Source: Siniperca chuatsi
Lineage: Eukaryota; Chordata; Actinopteri; Centrarchiformes; Sinipercidae
Assembly (NCBI RefSeq): GCF_020085105.1
Contig: NC_058061.1
Coordinates: forward strand, 4,646,284-4,710,283
DNA length: 64,000 nucleotides
Direction of reading: 5' to 3'
Shown here in pieces: positions 1 to 12,039 of the stretch. A program made the position numbers and the translations under genes. Below the pieces are notes generated by a model, which did no database searches, was not told where the DNA came from, and saw only the letters and a program-made list of their open reading frames with translations. The first letter of the stretch is position 1. Every line of letters starts with the position of its first letter.

Positions 1-439
1 ATAAGTTCAGCCGTGATGCCTGTACAGCTGAGACATTTATAAGAGTCGTTTTTCTGTTACTTTCACCATAATCATGAATCAAAAACATTATCATCAAGAT
101 AAGTCCAACTTTAGTTTTCTGTGTTTTACATGAAATATCGACACATTTTTAGATTTAAAAAAAATAGTTATTGTTATTATATAAATATGCTTACAGGGTC
201 TCAAGTTGTTTTTGCTGTACTGAAAAGAGAGTTTGTATATTTATATCATCAGTCTATCAGGCTTACTGTTAAAATTCAAATGATACTCCAAGAGGACACA
301 ACACAGTGCGAGTTCAGCTGTGGTGTCTTTATTGAAGGCTGTGCTGAGATTTGAGACTGTTTTCCAGTGTCTTGCATCTCACTTGGATACTAATATGCAG
401 AGATAAAAGCAGGCCACAGAACAACCAGCCGACAGATGT
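1..439. other. AT-rich spacer, no gene recognised
   Basis: I see no coding exon, RNA gene or recognisable repeat here. The short open frames lack splice context and family resemblance. Confidence 0.5.
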
Positions 440-1080
440 AGGTTACTTTTTGCTGAGCGCTTTCCATCAGCACGGAGCTGAAAATGAAGGCTGCCTGCGG
501 CCAGGGCAGTGTGATGCTGATGCTGCCAAAGCGCCGCGCACACGCGTCTCCTTTAAGGAGATGTATGCATCAGCTGTGCCCACTGCAAATAAATTGCGCG
601 TACAATAAATAAACACAGCAGATGATGATTTTGTTTTTTAATCTTACATCCCCGTGTTTGGCCCATTTCAAAGCGAGGCTGAGCTCTGTTGGTGCTATGA
701 CTAAAACATGGCTGTGATGCGCTACACTGTTAGACATCCAGTTTGCTCTGTATCTTCGGCACACATTGTAAGACAATGCACGGATTGTATAAGAAGGATA
801 ACTCACGCGCTCCCGTTGATCGATCCGTGGATGCCATCGCTCGGGAGAGTAGGAGGCGGGGGCAAAGCACCCCCAAAAAAGCGCTCTCTTTCACGGTGTG
901 TCAAGTGCCCGGTAAAAGCCTGCTGGCCTCTGCTCCAGTCCACCTCCTGTGCTCCTGTGGCAGGGACAAGCACGCCTCCTGTAGCTGCTACTGTGGAGGA
1001 CTGAGCATCACATCGCACACCGTGGAGCTCCACTAGTGTGGGATGATGATGTCGCGGGAATAGGAGCGTCAATCTCCCCT
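440..1080. promoter_or_regulatory. CpG-rich patch, possible promoter
   Basis: This stretch is clearly richer in G+C and CpG than the AT-rich DNA around it: it has repeated CGCG/GCGC clusters near 530-600 and 800-900, a GGCGGGGGC GC-box-like run near 856, and CpGs up to 1060. Vertebrate CpG-rich patches of this size commonly mark promoters and first exons. No gene on the plus strand follows for over 11 kb. If it is a promoter it more likely serves a minus-strand gene extending off the left edge; see the candidate exon at 807-837. It could also be a GC-rich piece of a repeat. Confidence 0.35.
807..837 (-). other. Candidate first coding exon of a minus-strand gene (very tentative)
   Basis: On the minus strand an ATG at 837-835 sits in good Kozak context (G at -3, G at +4) inside the CpG-rich patch. 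It opens a frame reading MASTDRSTGA, followed directly by a consensus splice donor GTGAGT (seen as ACTCAC at 801-806). The next exon would lie left of the window, so nothing confirms it. I do not recognise the peptide. It may be chance. Confidence 0.18.
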
Positions 1081-2061
1081 TTTAACGAGAACATGTCTAC
1101 TGCTTTAGTCACCCTGCATTTTAGAGGGAGAGTCAAGGCAACGAATCTCTCGGCAACCTGCAGAAAAGATTCATGTATCTAATATTCTTATTTAGATATT
1201 TGTTCCCTAAGAATTGAAATTATAGCAAACTCTAGACACAGTTAGCCCGTACACAGGAGAAGGATAAAAGCAGTAGATAACCACACTGAAGTGTATTTAT
1301 AGCATGAGCTAAATGCAAACAAAACAGCTTACATTTAAAGCCACATGGCTCCACCAATTACTATATCCTATACATGAAAACTCTTCACACCTTCTGTTTT
1401 CCAGACTGTGAAGAAAAAGTGTCTGTGTGTGGCTAGAACTGGCATAGCTGCCAAAGTACATAACGTGTCAGGGACTGGAAACACAATTTAAAATGGTCTA
1501 TATTTGACTCTTCTAGGCCTTGACCCTAATATGGGTCAATGCCCCACTTCTGTGGTGCACATAACCTTTGCCAAGAGTGAGAAATTGTTGTTTAATTGAT
1601 ATGTCTTTGGTGAGTTTCAAAATGTAATATTCATGGAACTATTTAGTTAATTTGGTTTTTATGGGCCCAAATCATTGTCTTTCCTCTTTACTTTGTGAGT
1701 AAGGAAACCTGTTTTTTTTTAACACTGAAAATGATCTTACACATGCTAAGGTTTCCCACCTGAATGTTTCATTATTGTATCTTTTAAATTGTTAAATTAT
1801 TTTGTATCAAATCATTGGATTACTTGCTCCGTCATCATGGGTGATTATTGGTGATCACAAACACTTGTTTTAATTTTTTCTTTGTTTTGGAATATTCAAA
1901 TCATTTCATTTCCACTCCAAACGATTCATACATTCAATATAGACATTTTCACTTTTGGGACTTGAAATCCTTTACAGCCAGTTTTCCTACATTTAAAATA
2001 ATAATTTCACTGCTAATTTCAATGTAACCTATAAAATACTTTCTAAACCATAGATAAAGTA
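1081..2061. other. Spacer without recognised features
   Basis: This is AT-rich DNA with no supported exon, RNA gene or known repeat. Confidence 0.5.
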
Positions 2062-2268
2062 CATGGCCAAAACTATGTGAATTCCCATATGTGATGTTCA
2101 CATTCTCAATTCAAAACTATGGACATTACTACTGCAATGACAGTCTCCACTCTTCTGGTTCAAGGCTTTCCACAAGATTTAGGATCCTGGCTGCAGGGAT
2201 TTGCTCCCATTCAGCCACAAGAGCATCAGTGAGCTCCAACACTGATGTTGGTCGATAAGGTCTCAGTA
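2062..2268 (-). mobile_element. Tc1-like DNA transposon relic, copy A (fragment)
   Basis: It starts with a degraded TGGCCAAAA-type terminus and continues with sequence matching the other relics at 9.9, 44.0 and 50.6 kb in this window (for example GGCTGCAGGGATTTGCTCCC, and CAGCCACAAGAGCATCA-type sequence). On the minus strand this corresponds to the C-terminal coding end of a Tc1-like transposase. The copy is cut off at about 2268, where LINE sequence begins. It is non-functional. Confidence 0.7.
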
Positions 2269-2655
2269 TGATATTATAATAATAATTAATAATATAATAA
2301 ATCTCTCAATATGATTCTCCCAGGTTGGTGTACTGTCAATAAAAAACTCCAAGTTTCCTGCAGGAAGTGATGTGAGTGATGGGTTTATGATGGATAACCA
2401 CAGACGTTTACCTCTGGTATCAAAAACTGTTTCCTCCATCTTTTTTACATTCAGTGTGAGATGATTATCATACCATTTCACAACTCTCCCCTCATACTGA
2501 TGGGGTGCTATTCTTGTGCATTAAGCCCAAGATAGCTGCGTCATCTGAGAATTTGATGACACAATTATCAGGGTTCGTGCTTCTGCAGTCGTGTATGTAA
2601 CTGAAGCAGGACAGGAGAACAAACACTGACAACAGACTTTTCTAGACTGCATGCA
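2265..2655 (-). mobile_element. LINE reverse-transcriptase fragment with the catalytic FSDD box
   Basis: Read on the minus strand, about 2600-2500 translates to IKFSDDAAIL-like sequence, the (Y/F)xDD catalytic box of non-LTR retrotransposon reverse transcriptases. It is followed near 2480-2300 by a WxDNHLTLNVKK-type block and a conserved 'FIDSTPTWENHI' block. The frame is broken between the blocks, so this is a decayed fragment. It abuts the Tc1-like relic at 2268, and an AT-rich simple stretch (about 2268-2300) lies at the junction. I infer the CR1/L2/Rex1 side of the LINE tree but cannot place the family exactly. Confidence 0.7.
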
Positions 2656-2964
2656 GGGCGCAGATTTATTTTTTTAAGAGAAGAGAATCTTTAGAGATTC
2701 ACCAATGCAGAGGCTCACATAAAGGTAGCTTTTTACATGCATAAGCATGCAGTTCAATTATATATATACTATAGGAGTAGTAGTATAAGTTGTAACACTA
2801 TTTTATTTTATATTCCATCATATTACATATATCAATATTATATTACTAGTATATTGTTATTTTTGTGCTTTTATGTTATTACATTAAATTCTATATCATA
2901 GTATTTTCTTCTAACTATGTTGTTATGTATATTGTACTTATTATTCATACACTTCTACTAGTTC

Positions 2965-3235
2965 ACACATCATGGCTGCCAGAGTTACCCGACTGGACTT
3001 CTTCAAATATTTGCACAATTCACTTATATAGTCCAAGGGATTGTAATGTATGTATTGTTTATAGCTTTTTAATGCCATCCCTCTAATTTCTTTAATCTCT
3101 TATTTTAGTTTAGTTGAATTTTTTCATTCAAAGAGTCTTATCTGTTTTCTCACCTCTCAGCCCGTCTCTGTGCTGCTGTAACATGTGAATTTCCCCTCGG
3201 GGATCAATGATCTTGTCATATCTTATAACAACATA
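2965..3235 (+). mobile_element. LINE 3' tail fragment
   Basis: It ends with the fish LINE 3'UTR signature 'AATTTCCCCTCGGGGATCAA' (3189-3208). Diverged versions of that signature recur at 33.83, 49.96 and 59.94 kb. No open frame remains. The upstream border is approximate. Confidence 0.5.
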
Positions 3236-3999
3236 CTGACCAATACAATTGATTGATATGAATAAATGCACCCAGGCACTATGCAATTTTATGTTTTATG
3301 TATGTTTATGTTTATTGTGGAATAGGTTATATCAAGGTTCAAAACATGTCTATTCATCAATAAAGTGATTGTTTTCTTTATGTTCAGCAACCTCATGCTG
3401 TTTCACCGGGAAGACTAAAGGGCAAAATCAGTTGTGCGCTCTTATTGATGGAACAGTGATGTTTGTGGGTGTAAGTTTAACTGAATACCAATGCTTTCGT
3501 ATTATTGAATATTAAATTGAAGACTTTCTTGTCAGTTTATGTTTTTCCTGGAAACACTACTCTACAGTTTGTATAAGATGAACACAAGAAACAAAGTTCC
3601 CAGATCAAAATTTGATTCAAAGAAATTTACCTGGTTGCATGCAACAGTCCAGGGAGCCCTGGCTCTGGACCGTTCAGATTCTGAGCATGCCGCTGATTAC
3701 AGGGATATTATAGTAATTTCCCTTCAGGGGCAGAGCACACAACCATCACCCTCACCCTGGGTGCATAATTCATCAAATAAATAACAAAGTTGTGGGTGTT
3801 TCTTATGTAACATACCCTACGTATAAACAGGCATTTTTTATGTTGTGATGAATTTACTATTTATTCATTAATTTTCTTCAGTGCTGCTTATTCACTCTCT
3901 CATGGGACTGAAAGCAATCTAGCATACAGTGGGCAGAAGAAAAAGAAAACAGTTTTTTGAAACATCGCCCTTCAACCAATAGGCAACAAATTGTGTCTA
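3236..3999. other. Spacer without recognised features
   Basis: A short open frame at 3539-3784 has no family resemblance and no supporting splice context. I see nothing else supported. Confidence 0.45.
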
Positions 4000-4199
4000 C
4001 TGTTAAAGGAATTTAGCAAAAAAAACTATACAATAGACTGAGAGTGCTTCCACACTAAGACATTTTCTCACCCAAAAACAGAGCTTTTCTAAAACAGTCT
4101 CCATAGTGGATAAATAATAAATGTAATAAACACCGGCTTTGTCTTTTATCGTAGATGGGGAAGCAGAGCTTTTGGAAATGATGACGTAAACCAGGTCAG

Positions 4200-4925
4200 A
4201 CTCAGTCATAGGCTGTAAAGTTAAGAAGCCAACTTTCTGTTGCTTCTAACCCTCTCTGTGCAACCTTGTCTCCTAGAAATTATATCAATATATTTCTAAT
4301 AAAATAATATATATTTGTAATTTGTTTTGCACTTTTTTTAAGGAAATGTAATCGCTGCCTAGTTTATGCTCAGGAGGTTTGAGTGGATAGTTCAGGACTT
4401 TGACACCAGAGAGCTGGATTTCCTGGAGGACCTTGGTGTGCTTGGACTGTACTGACTGGGATGTTTTCAGAACTACCAACAGCCTGGCCAAAGCGCACCC
4501 GACCACCTCCAAACGGGTTGCGGTGACGTCAGATGCTTCGTCGGCTAAAGGTCTGTGTGTCTGTTTGACCGAGGGCAGAGCAGAGAGCAGAGCGGCCGGG
4601 GACAGGACGAAGTGTGTCACCTTCCCGCAGGGTTGTACGGAGGTTTATTTGTGCTTTAGAACATAACCACTGTGAAACAATAAGAAAATAATATTTTATT
4701 TCTCTGATTCACTGCTTTCTTCTCGCTAACGCCGCTCCTTCTCTTCATTTACTCTAATGCTTGCTCGACCACCACTGCTCCCTCTCTCTGGCCTGCTTGC
4801 TCAAGACACACCTTCAAGCTCGTGGCCCTGATGTAATGGAAATGCAAATCAGCACCGCGCTGGGCTGACGTGTCGTGTCAAACCGAGTCGAGCCAAGCCA
4901 GCACATGTGTATGGAAAAGGGCTAA
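4200..4925. repeat. Probable short non-autonomous DNA element or its remains
   Basis: The right part (about 4850-4925) reads as 'GTGTCGTGTCAAACCGAGTC ... CACATGTGTATGGAAAAGGG'. This resembles the ends of a common fish hAT-like short element with alternating GAGCCGAGTC-type words. GC content rises at 4400-4660, and open frames on both strands there (88 and 111 codons) are mutually overlapping shadows. Identification is from memory of the repeat type only. Confidence 0.3.
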
Positions 4926-4974
4926 TAGGCCCTCTCCTCCCCTACCACAATGACGACTCTCTCAATCCTGTAGA

Positions 4975-5845
4975 GGGACTTTAACCGGCTGTTCCAAAGC
5001 CAGAATCCCTGCAAAGCAGCTGGGCCAGACTCTCCATCCACCCTGAAGCACTGTGCTGATCAGCCGGTGTTCAGACATCTTTAACAACACCTCACTGGAG
5101 ACATGCTACGTACCAGTCTGCATCAAGTCTTTCACCATCATCCCCGTCCCCAAAACACCAACGACCAATGGACTTTATGATTACAGACCAATCATCCTGA
5201 CCTCTGTGGTAATGAAGTCTTTTGAGACCCCATCAGTCCTTCCGCTTCCTGGGCACCATCATCACCCAGGACCTCAAGTGGGAGCTGAACATCAGCAAGA
5301 AATCCCAGCAGAGGATGTACTTCTTGCGGCAGCTGAAGAAGTTCAACCTGCCAAAGACAGTGATGGTGCACTTCTACACCGCCATCACTGAGTCCATCCT
5401 CACCTCCTCCATCACCATCTGGTGTGCTGCTGCCACTGCCAAGGACATAATTTGCTCTGCGGAGAAGGTGATTGGCTGCAGTCTACCATCCCTCCAGGAC
5501 CTGTACGCCTCCAGGACTCTGAGGCGTGCAGGAAAGATTGTGCTGACTCCTCCCACCCAGGACACAAACTGAGATTCCCTGATCAGTATTTTGCACATCC
5601 CTGCACAAAACTGTACATCTCTTTCATTTAAATAATAGTCATATTGTGCATATTTCTTTATATTTTTTCACATTTTATTGTCAATATTATATTTTATATT
5701 TATGCTTCTTGACTTTCAGTACTTTCTTTATCTTTCTTTATATTTTCTACATACTATGTTTATTGTTATGTACCAATATATCAAGGCAAATTCCTTGTAT
5801 GTGAAAACCTACTTGGCAATGAACTTGATTCTGATTCTGATTGCG
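4975..5845 (+). mobile_element. Internally deleted LINE, reverse transcriptase plus 3'UTR
   Basis: Two coding blocks are visible. The first (about 4985-5225) reads IFNNTSLETCYVPVCIKS, then FTIIPVPKTP and YRPIILTSVVMKSFE, the N-terminal palm region of a fish LINE reverse transcriptase. The second (about 5226-5572), in another frame, reads FRFLGTIITQDLKWE, RMYFLRQLKKFNLPKT and SAEKVIGCSLPSLQDLYASRTLRR, the C-terminal end of the same protein. The middle of the palm with the catalytic xxDD box is missing at the junction near 5225. The 3' end carries the typical tail 'CAAGGCAAATTCCTTGTATG' and ends in short TGATTC repeats (about 5826-5842). This is a dead copy. Confidence 0.85.
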
Positions 5846-5854
5846 TGATGAGTC

Positions 5855-6030
5855 CTGTGTGTTGTTAGGTTTAGGCAACAAAAGCACTTTGGTTAAGTTT
5901 AGGGAAAGATTGTGGTTTTGCTTAAATATTAATAAAGTAAACATGCCCTGTTGTTATTCATGTCAGTGTTATTATTTAACCAAGACGACCATCTTTCCCT
6001 AACATTAACCTTAAACAGTTTAATCATGCT
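5855..6030. repeat. Short dispersed-repeat fragment with GTTAGGTTTAGGCAACAAAA motif
   Basis: The words GTTAGGTTTAGGCAACAAAA and 'GGTTAAGTTTAGGGAAAGAT' repeat a degenerate 25-30 bp unit, and an inverted version (CCCTAACATTAACC) follows near 5998. This resembles a low-complexity tandem repeat common in fish genomes. Confidence 0.4.
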
Positions 6031-7700
6031 TCAGTTGGCTGACGTTTATTAACAATATTTCCTTATTATATTAATAAAAACCTAATCCGGACAGTAGTAC
6101 ATTTCTTCCAAAATGTATTTGTGGATGCAAATTAGTAGTATATAAATGTCATTTCTAGGAGTCATGTCAAACGTCAATAACGATCACACAGCACAGCCGT
6201 TGCCATCAACCTATATTTGTGTTTATTTTGTCAGATGACTTCACAGTCATTAACTAGTGAGTTGACTGACATCTCAGTGCAACAGCACATGCATGCCTGG
6301 TTAACAGGTAGAATTTATTAGCAGCACTCAAATCACTTTTTATGTTCATTCAGTTTTCTGACAAGAGAAACAGAAAAATGTGTAAATGGGAACAACTAAA
6401 TCCTGATTTCAGCTATATTTAAACATTTAAGCGGGAGGGACAGAACAGAGGCTTGACAGCTGAGATTCAGCACTGCTGACCAGACAGTCTTTCACACTGT
6501 TGACCAGATGTTAGTTGTGATTGTGAATCACAAGTTTGTTGTCTGCCAACCAACAGAAGATGAAGACATTTAGCTGTTTTCCTGTTGTTTTAGCCTTTCA
6601 GTGTGAGGTGAGATCTTTACGAAAGTGACTTAAAACACTAGTGTGGATGGACGACTTTAAGGTCTACAGAAGTTCCCGAAGCTCAATAAATCAAGGACAA
6701 ATCTACATTCAAACATTTGTTGAAACACAGCTCTTGGCTACATAACTTTTGAAAAATTGTTCACTCCAGGCCTATGCTTAAGTTTCCTCTCTTGCATTTA
6801 TACTTCCCCTGTACTTTCTTCATTGTTCACTGTCAGCAGTTCCTTTCAGTGTGATTATAATGACCATGTAAAAGTTCAATTCATATGCTTGATTTGTGGA
6901 ACGTCTTCTCTAATCTGCATTTACATAGCACTGCCATTATCAGTTGTTTCATGAATAGGAACTGAACACGCTGTGAATGTAATGATTACACTGGCCAGAC
7001 AAATTATTAAAATGCAGTGGGCTTGATTAATTCTGAAATATTTTCATCTTTTCAAAACATATCGTAAAGCAGGAAAATTTAATGACTGAGAATATAGTTC
7101 AGTAAGAAGTGGATTTGATTTAAACATTTAATCAAGGGGAATCGTTTGTTATGATCAAGTGGCACCCTATGAAGTGAATTGTTGGCATTTAAATGAAGTT
7201 TCTAAGTGACGTGACCCCAGTTCTGCCTAATGGGCCATCAACAGCTCCCCCTGGCCTGCAGCGAGAGGAAATTTCCACTGGAGTTGTTGTTGTCCAGTTA
7301 TACACTCTTCAACCCATACGGCACTGACTTAATGCCCAAACATTTATGCCTGATATGACCGGCTGTTTGTTGACAGCGGGGAATAGGAGCTGACTACTGG
7401 CAGGAATGTAGGCTGATGGAGAGCGGAAAAGTACTGGGGGTAGCCAACAACTACCCCCCTACATCCCCACCCCTGACCAGTTAAGCACTCTCCATTAGAT
7501 TTGTCTCCAGGACCAGTAATAAACAAGGACAGCTTGCAGTTTCAGGCTATAACAGAATAAAATTCAACTGAAATGTATAGACTGGAAGGAAATTGTTTAA
7601 ATTATAATCTGTCATGGATTTATATAAAAGTTATATGTATGTGCTGCTACTCTTTAGTGGCAACTGATAAGCCACAATTAAAGCCATAATGACAAGGGAA
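6031..7700. other. Spacer without recognised features
   Basis: AT-rich DNA. None of the open frames has family resemblance or convincing splice sites. Confidence 0.45.
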
Positions 7701-8430
7701 AATCTATCCAGTGGTTTCAACAAAATGTACTTAAAGCATTAAACGTAAAAGTACTCATTATGCAGAAAAAAGCCCAGACTTTTTCTCTCCCAATACCAAT
7801 TCTGATACCAAAACTCAGGGAGTCTGCTGATACCGAGTGTTGATCTGATACCATCTGAAACTCAACATTTAAAATCTGTAGACCTCACAGCTGAAACTCA
7901 TTAGAATCATTTCTATGTAAAGCAAAATAAGGCCAGGGATTGCTGTGGTGCATAGAACTGAATCAGATTGTATGTAGCTGATCATGGAAACACTGACCTT
8001 TATAATGATACTGATGAAGAAACTGTACTTAATGTGGATCAGTCTCCTCTGGCTGATACCTGATCTGTTAGTCAGTATCTGCACTGATACCAATCTGACG
8101 AATAATTACTTGTTGAGGGACTACACCGTCATAATTATTTGTTGTTACTGATGCATTAATGTGTAAGTAGCACTGCGATGTTGTTGTTGGTCGAGGTGGT
8201 ATTCATGTTAACTACTTAGTATTGGGTAATATAATCTATAATAATGCACCATATTTTATGAGCTCACCATATGCTTTAAAATCTTAATCTGCAAAGTAAC
8301 TAGTAGCTATAGCTGTCCAACATTTCCCTCTGAAATGTAGCAGAGTAGAAGTATAAAGTAGCATAGAACGGAAATATTAATACCTCAAGTACCTCAAAAT
8401 TGTACTTAAGTACTTTGCTTGAGTAATACA
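7700..8430. repeat. Mosaic of short interspersed repeat fragments
   Basis: At 7725-7770 and 8290-8430 there are pieces of the 'TACTTAAGTA' inverted-repeat element (AAGTACTCAT; TTTCCCTCTGAAATGTAGC; AATTGTACTTAAGTACTTT). Between them (about 7790-8100) runs a separate motif array built on 'TGATACC' words, as if a second element was inserted in the first. Confidence 0.5.
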
Positions 8431-9876
8431 TGAACCACTGTCGTTGGACTGACAAAGAAAAGAGGAATAGACAAAAAAAGACTAAAAAAATAGATAAAAA
8501 GACATCTACTGTTGATTACCATGAGATCTCTGGGAATTGCAGTGCAAAAACACTACAGCAATGTGCACTTAGCACTGATATCACTAAAATAAATGCAAGA
8601 AATTTCAGTTTGCTGCTTTGAAGCTTAGAAATCTCCTCTCAAATGAAATTAAACAGAGCATCAGGGGATAGAAGCACAAATGAAATCTCCCTCTGGTGTT
8701 ACAAGGCACTTTTGGAAAAAAAATTGTGCTCCACATACTGTATGTTAGGATGCTTATAATAGAGATGTTTAGAAACATCATTGGTTGACATGCAGCCATT
8801 ACAACCACAGTGAGAAAGAGAGATAACTTTGAAAAATGTTGAAAAACACGTTTTCTTTTTTTACTTTACTGCCCTCAATTTCCTATGATCAAACACAAAT
8901 AAATCTCCACTGGTAATAAATCTACTGCTGACCAAGGCCTTTTCTTTCCCAGCAGGAGCTCCTTCAGTTGACTCCTGTGCTCTCTTTCTGGACACATCTG
9001 CCTGAAGGACAACATATTTTGCTGTGACTGGCAGATTTAAATGTGTTGCGTGATAGGTGACAAAGGTATTGACTCAAAGGTATTTAAATCCAGACTATAC
9101 TGCATGCAAAACATAAAAACACTTGGGTTGGATATAAAAGATGCTGGTATTTTGTGTTTATTAAGTGGGCAGCTTATATTACAGATGTCCTGTTAAAAGA
9201 AGCTCAAAATACCTTAAGCTGAAACAAGATTAAATCCTGTTGGAGCAGGAGTACTATAGCTGATATAGTACAAAAACCACTAAAAGCCAAACAGCTGACA
9301 CTTGAAAACAATATGACTAATACTGGTTGTGATATTGTCTAGCAGGAATCAGCTTATTATCTGATGTGAGCTGGCAAAGCTGAAGTGAGCCATGATAATT
9401 TGCGGTGCAGATTTCTGACATCACACTGCAATATTACTTTCAGGTTTTTATTGCTTCCCACATACAAGTACAAAAGGTGTAAACTAATGTTTTGATAGCG
9501 AGGCAGGCCAGGCTGGCTTTATAAGGACAATCCCAACTGTACTGACACAGCCGCTGCTTATGTAATGGGAGATTTGACCAGGACACTGTGTTCCCTGACA
9601 AAGGCATTTCTATTCAAAACCATGAGTGGCAAGCTTCCAGAGAATCATTCACAGAGGGTGAACTTCTGTCCAGCAGGAGAGGAGGAGGTAAACAAGGAGC
9701 AGAGGGTATCTGAGGGTTATCATCCAGACGAGGATGGAATTCCTCTGAGTTTATAAGCGACTTCAGACTGTGTCACCTCCATAACTACAAATTTGTTAGC
9801 GAAAATGACTCCTGAATAAGCCCATAAAGGGGTGACCCTTTATCGAATTGAATAAAAATAAACCTGTCAGATACAC
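8431..9876. other. Spacer without recognised features
   Basis: No supported exon, RNA gene or repeat boundary was seen. Confidence 0.4.
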
Positions 9877-10332
9877 ATATATGGTCAAAAGTATGTGGAC
9901 ACGCTAGTCACATACTTCTATGTACTTTTGGTGTGACTGGTTTGACAAGGCCCCTTAGTTCCAATTAAAATAAATCTTAATGCTACAGCATACAAAGATA
10001 TTTTAGACAATGCTTCCAACTTTGTGGCAACAATTTGCGTTTGGCCCTTTCCTGTTTCAACATGAAACAGGAATGCACACATGCAAAGCAGCTCCATGAA
10101 GAAATAGTTTTCCCAGTTTGGTGTGGAAGAACTTGACTGACCTGCACAGAGCCCCGACCTCAACCCCATCCAACACCTTTGGGATGAACTGGATCACCGA
10201 CTCTGAGCCAGACCTGATCACCAACATCAGTGGCCGACCTCACTGATGCTCTTGTGGCTGAACGGGAGCAAAACTCTGCAGTCAGGTTCCAGCAGCAGAT
10301 CAATGCCCATGGTACTTTTGGCCATGTAGTGT
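9877..10332 (+). mobile_element. Tc1-like DNA transposon relic, copy B, with both termini
   Basis: The left end 'ATATGGTCAAAAGTATGTGG' and right end 'GGTACTTTTGGCCATGTAG' are inverted copies of one another. The inside keeps only the C-terminal part of a transposase frame ([14 protein letters not shown] at about 10150-10200, then DALVAEREQ and ARFQQQI-like blocks), with frameshifts. In active Tc1/mariner transposases the block reads PDLNPIE, and the E is the last acidic residue of the DDE triad. Here it is Q. At about 455 bp the element is an internally deleted non-autonomous copy. Confidence 0.75.
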
Positions 10333-10844
10333 TGTTGACCCACTGGTTGATGCTTCCAGATGAAAAGGTTAAAATGCAACTTTTATCTCAAACAATACAT
10401 GAAAAAACAGTGACAGATAATTCATGTCTTAGTATACTAACACAAACATCAGTAATGGTGAAAATGAATCACCATTGTGCACAAAGATCACAAAGTTTGA
10501 TGATGAAATAGTAGAAGTTGTCAGTTAAAACTGTGAGCAGATCAAGTTATGGAGTTTTGAGTAAACTCACTTTTTTAGGAGGTCATAAATAACATCCATT
10601 TAATGTTTTCACTCAGCCACCATTCATTTAGGAGATGAATGAAGGGTCTTTTGTTTTGTCCCCTCACAAAATCAAGCATATTCTAAATACACTTACTCCT
10701 AAAATGTGTTCTCTATAAAATGTCCAAATGAAATAAAAAGAGAATATCCTAGTTTAACCCTCAGTTTCCTTGTGGCTGCAGTCTCCAGACATCAGTATCT
10801 TTATGTTCCTGGCTGACCCCCTGAAATTCCTAGTAAAGAGCATT

Positions 10845-11925
10845 GGTGGAAGAAGTATTTAGATCTTTTACTTAAGTAAAAGTAGCAATATCACAGTGAA
10901 AATACTCTGTTACCAGAAAAAGTCCTGCATTCAAATTTTTACTTACTTACTTACTAAAAGTATAAAAGTATTAGCAACAAAAAGTACTTCAATTCATCAA
11001 AAGTACTCATTCGGCAGCAGAATGGCCACTTTCATCGTAATGCTACTGTATCATATGTTATATTATCTGATTATTATTACTGTAACATTACTATTAATGT
11101 TGTAGCTGGTCGAGTTGGAGCTAATCTTAACTACCATACTTAATATACAGTACGATACTATTTGTCAGTTACACACTTAAAAATATATCATTTTAGAAAC
11201 TCATTATAGGTTTTATCTGAAAAGCAGTGATGTAATGTACATTTACTCAAGTACTGTACTTAAGTACAATTTTGAGGTACTTAACTTGAGTATTTCCATT
11301 TTATGCTACTTTCTACTTCTACTCCACTACATTCAGAGGGAAACAGTGTACTTTTTACTCCACTGCATTTATTTTACAGCTTTAGTTACTAGTTACTTTG
11401 CAGATGTAAAATATTAATACAAAATATAAATCAACTAATGAATTAGCATGTATTATTATGGATTAAGCTACCCAGCAGTATATAAAGTAATTAAAATTAG
11501 CTCCACCTTTAACAACTGCAACATTAAAGTGATGTACACATTAATGCATCACTAATCATAATCCAGTAATATGATATATATGATTCTGAAATGGGCCATT
11601 CTGCATAATGAGCACTTTAAATATATTTTAATGCTAATAGTTTTGTACTTTTCTTCAAGTAAGAGTTTGGAGCAGGACTTTTACTTGTAACAGAGTATTT
11701 TTATACTGCAGTCTTTGAATACTTCTTCCACCACTGCTGAAAAGTAACTAGTAACTAAAGCTGTCACATAAATGTAATGGAGTAAAAATTACAATATTTC
11801 CCTCTCATATGTAGTGGATTAGAAGTATAAAGTAGCTTAAATGGAAATACTCAAGTAAAGTACAAGTACATCAAAATTGTACAGCACCTGAGTAAATGTA
11901 CGCAGTTACTTCCCACCACTGGTCA
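10845..11925. repeat. Three head-to-head/tail-to-tail copies of the TACTTAAGTA inverted-repeat element
   Basis: The block begins 'TTGGTGGAAGAAGTATTTAG' (10849), passes through a second copy from about 11225 (TTTACTCAAGTACTGTACTT, then TGAATACTTCTTCCACCACTG at about 11716-11736) and a third, inverted copy at 11740-11925 ending 'GCAGTTACTTCCCACCACTG'. Shared words include GGTACTT-CTTGAGTATTTCC, ACTCCACTACATT, and TTTTACTTAAGT near both ends. Members of this palindromic family are very common in teleosts. They code for nothing and are thought to be non-autonomous DNA transposons. Confidence 0.75.
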
Positions 11926-12039
11926 TTAAGGATTTCTAATAATGGCATATTTGTTCATTTAGGTGGTTGTTTGTTTGATGACTAATCGGTGAATCACCTA
12001 TTTACATAATCAAGTGAGGAGCGCAGCGCCTCTCTGAAG

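Noticed and set aside
4285..4666. Overlapping frames of 111 and 88 codons on opposite strands
   Set aside because: No recognisable domain. The area looks like a repeat fragment with raised GC content.
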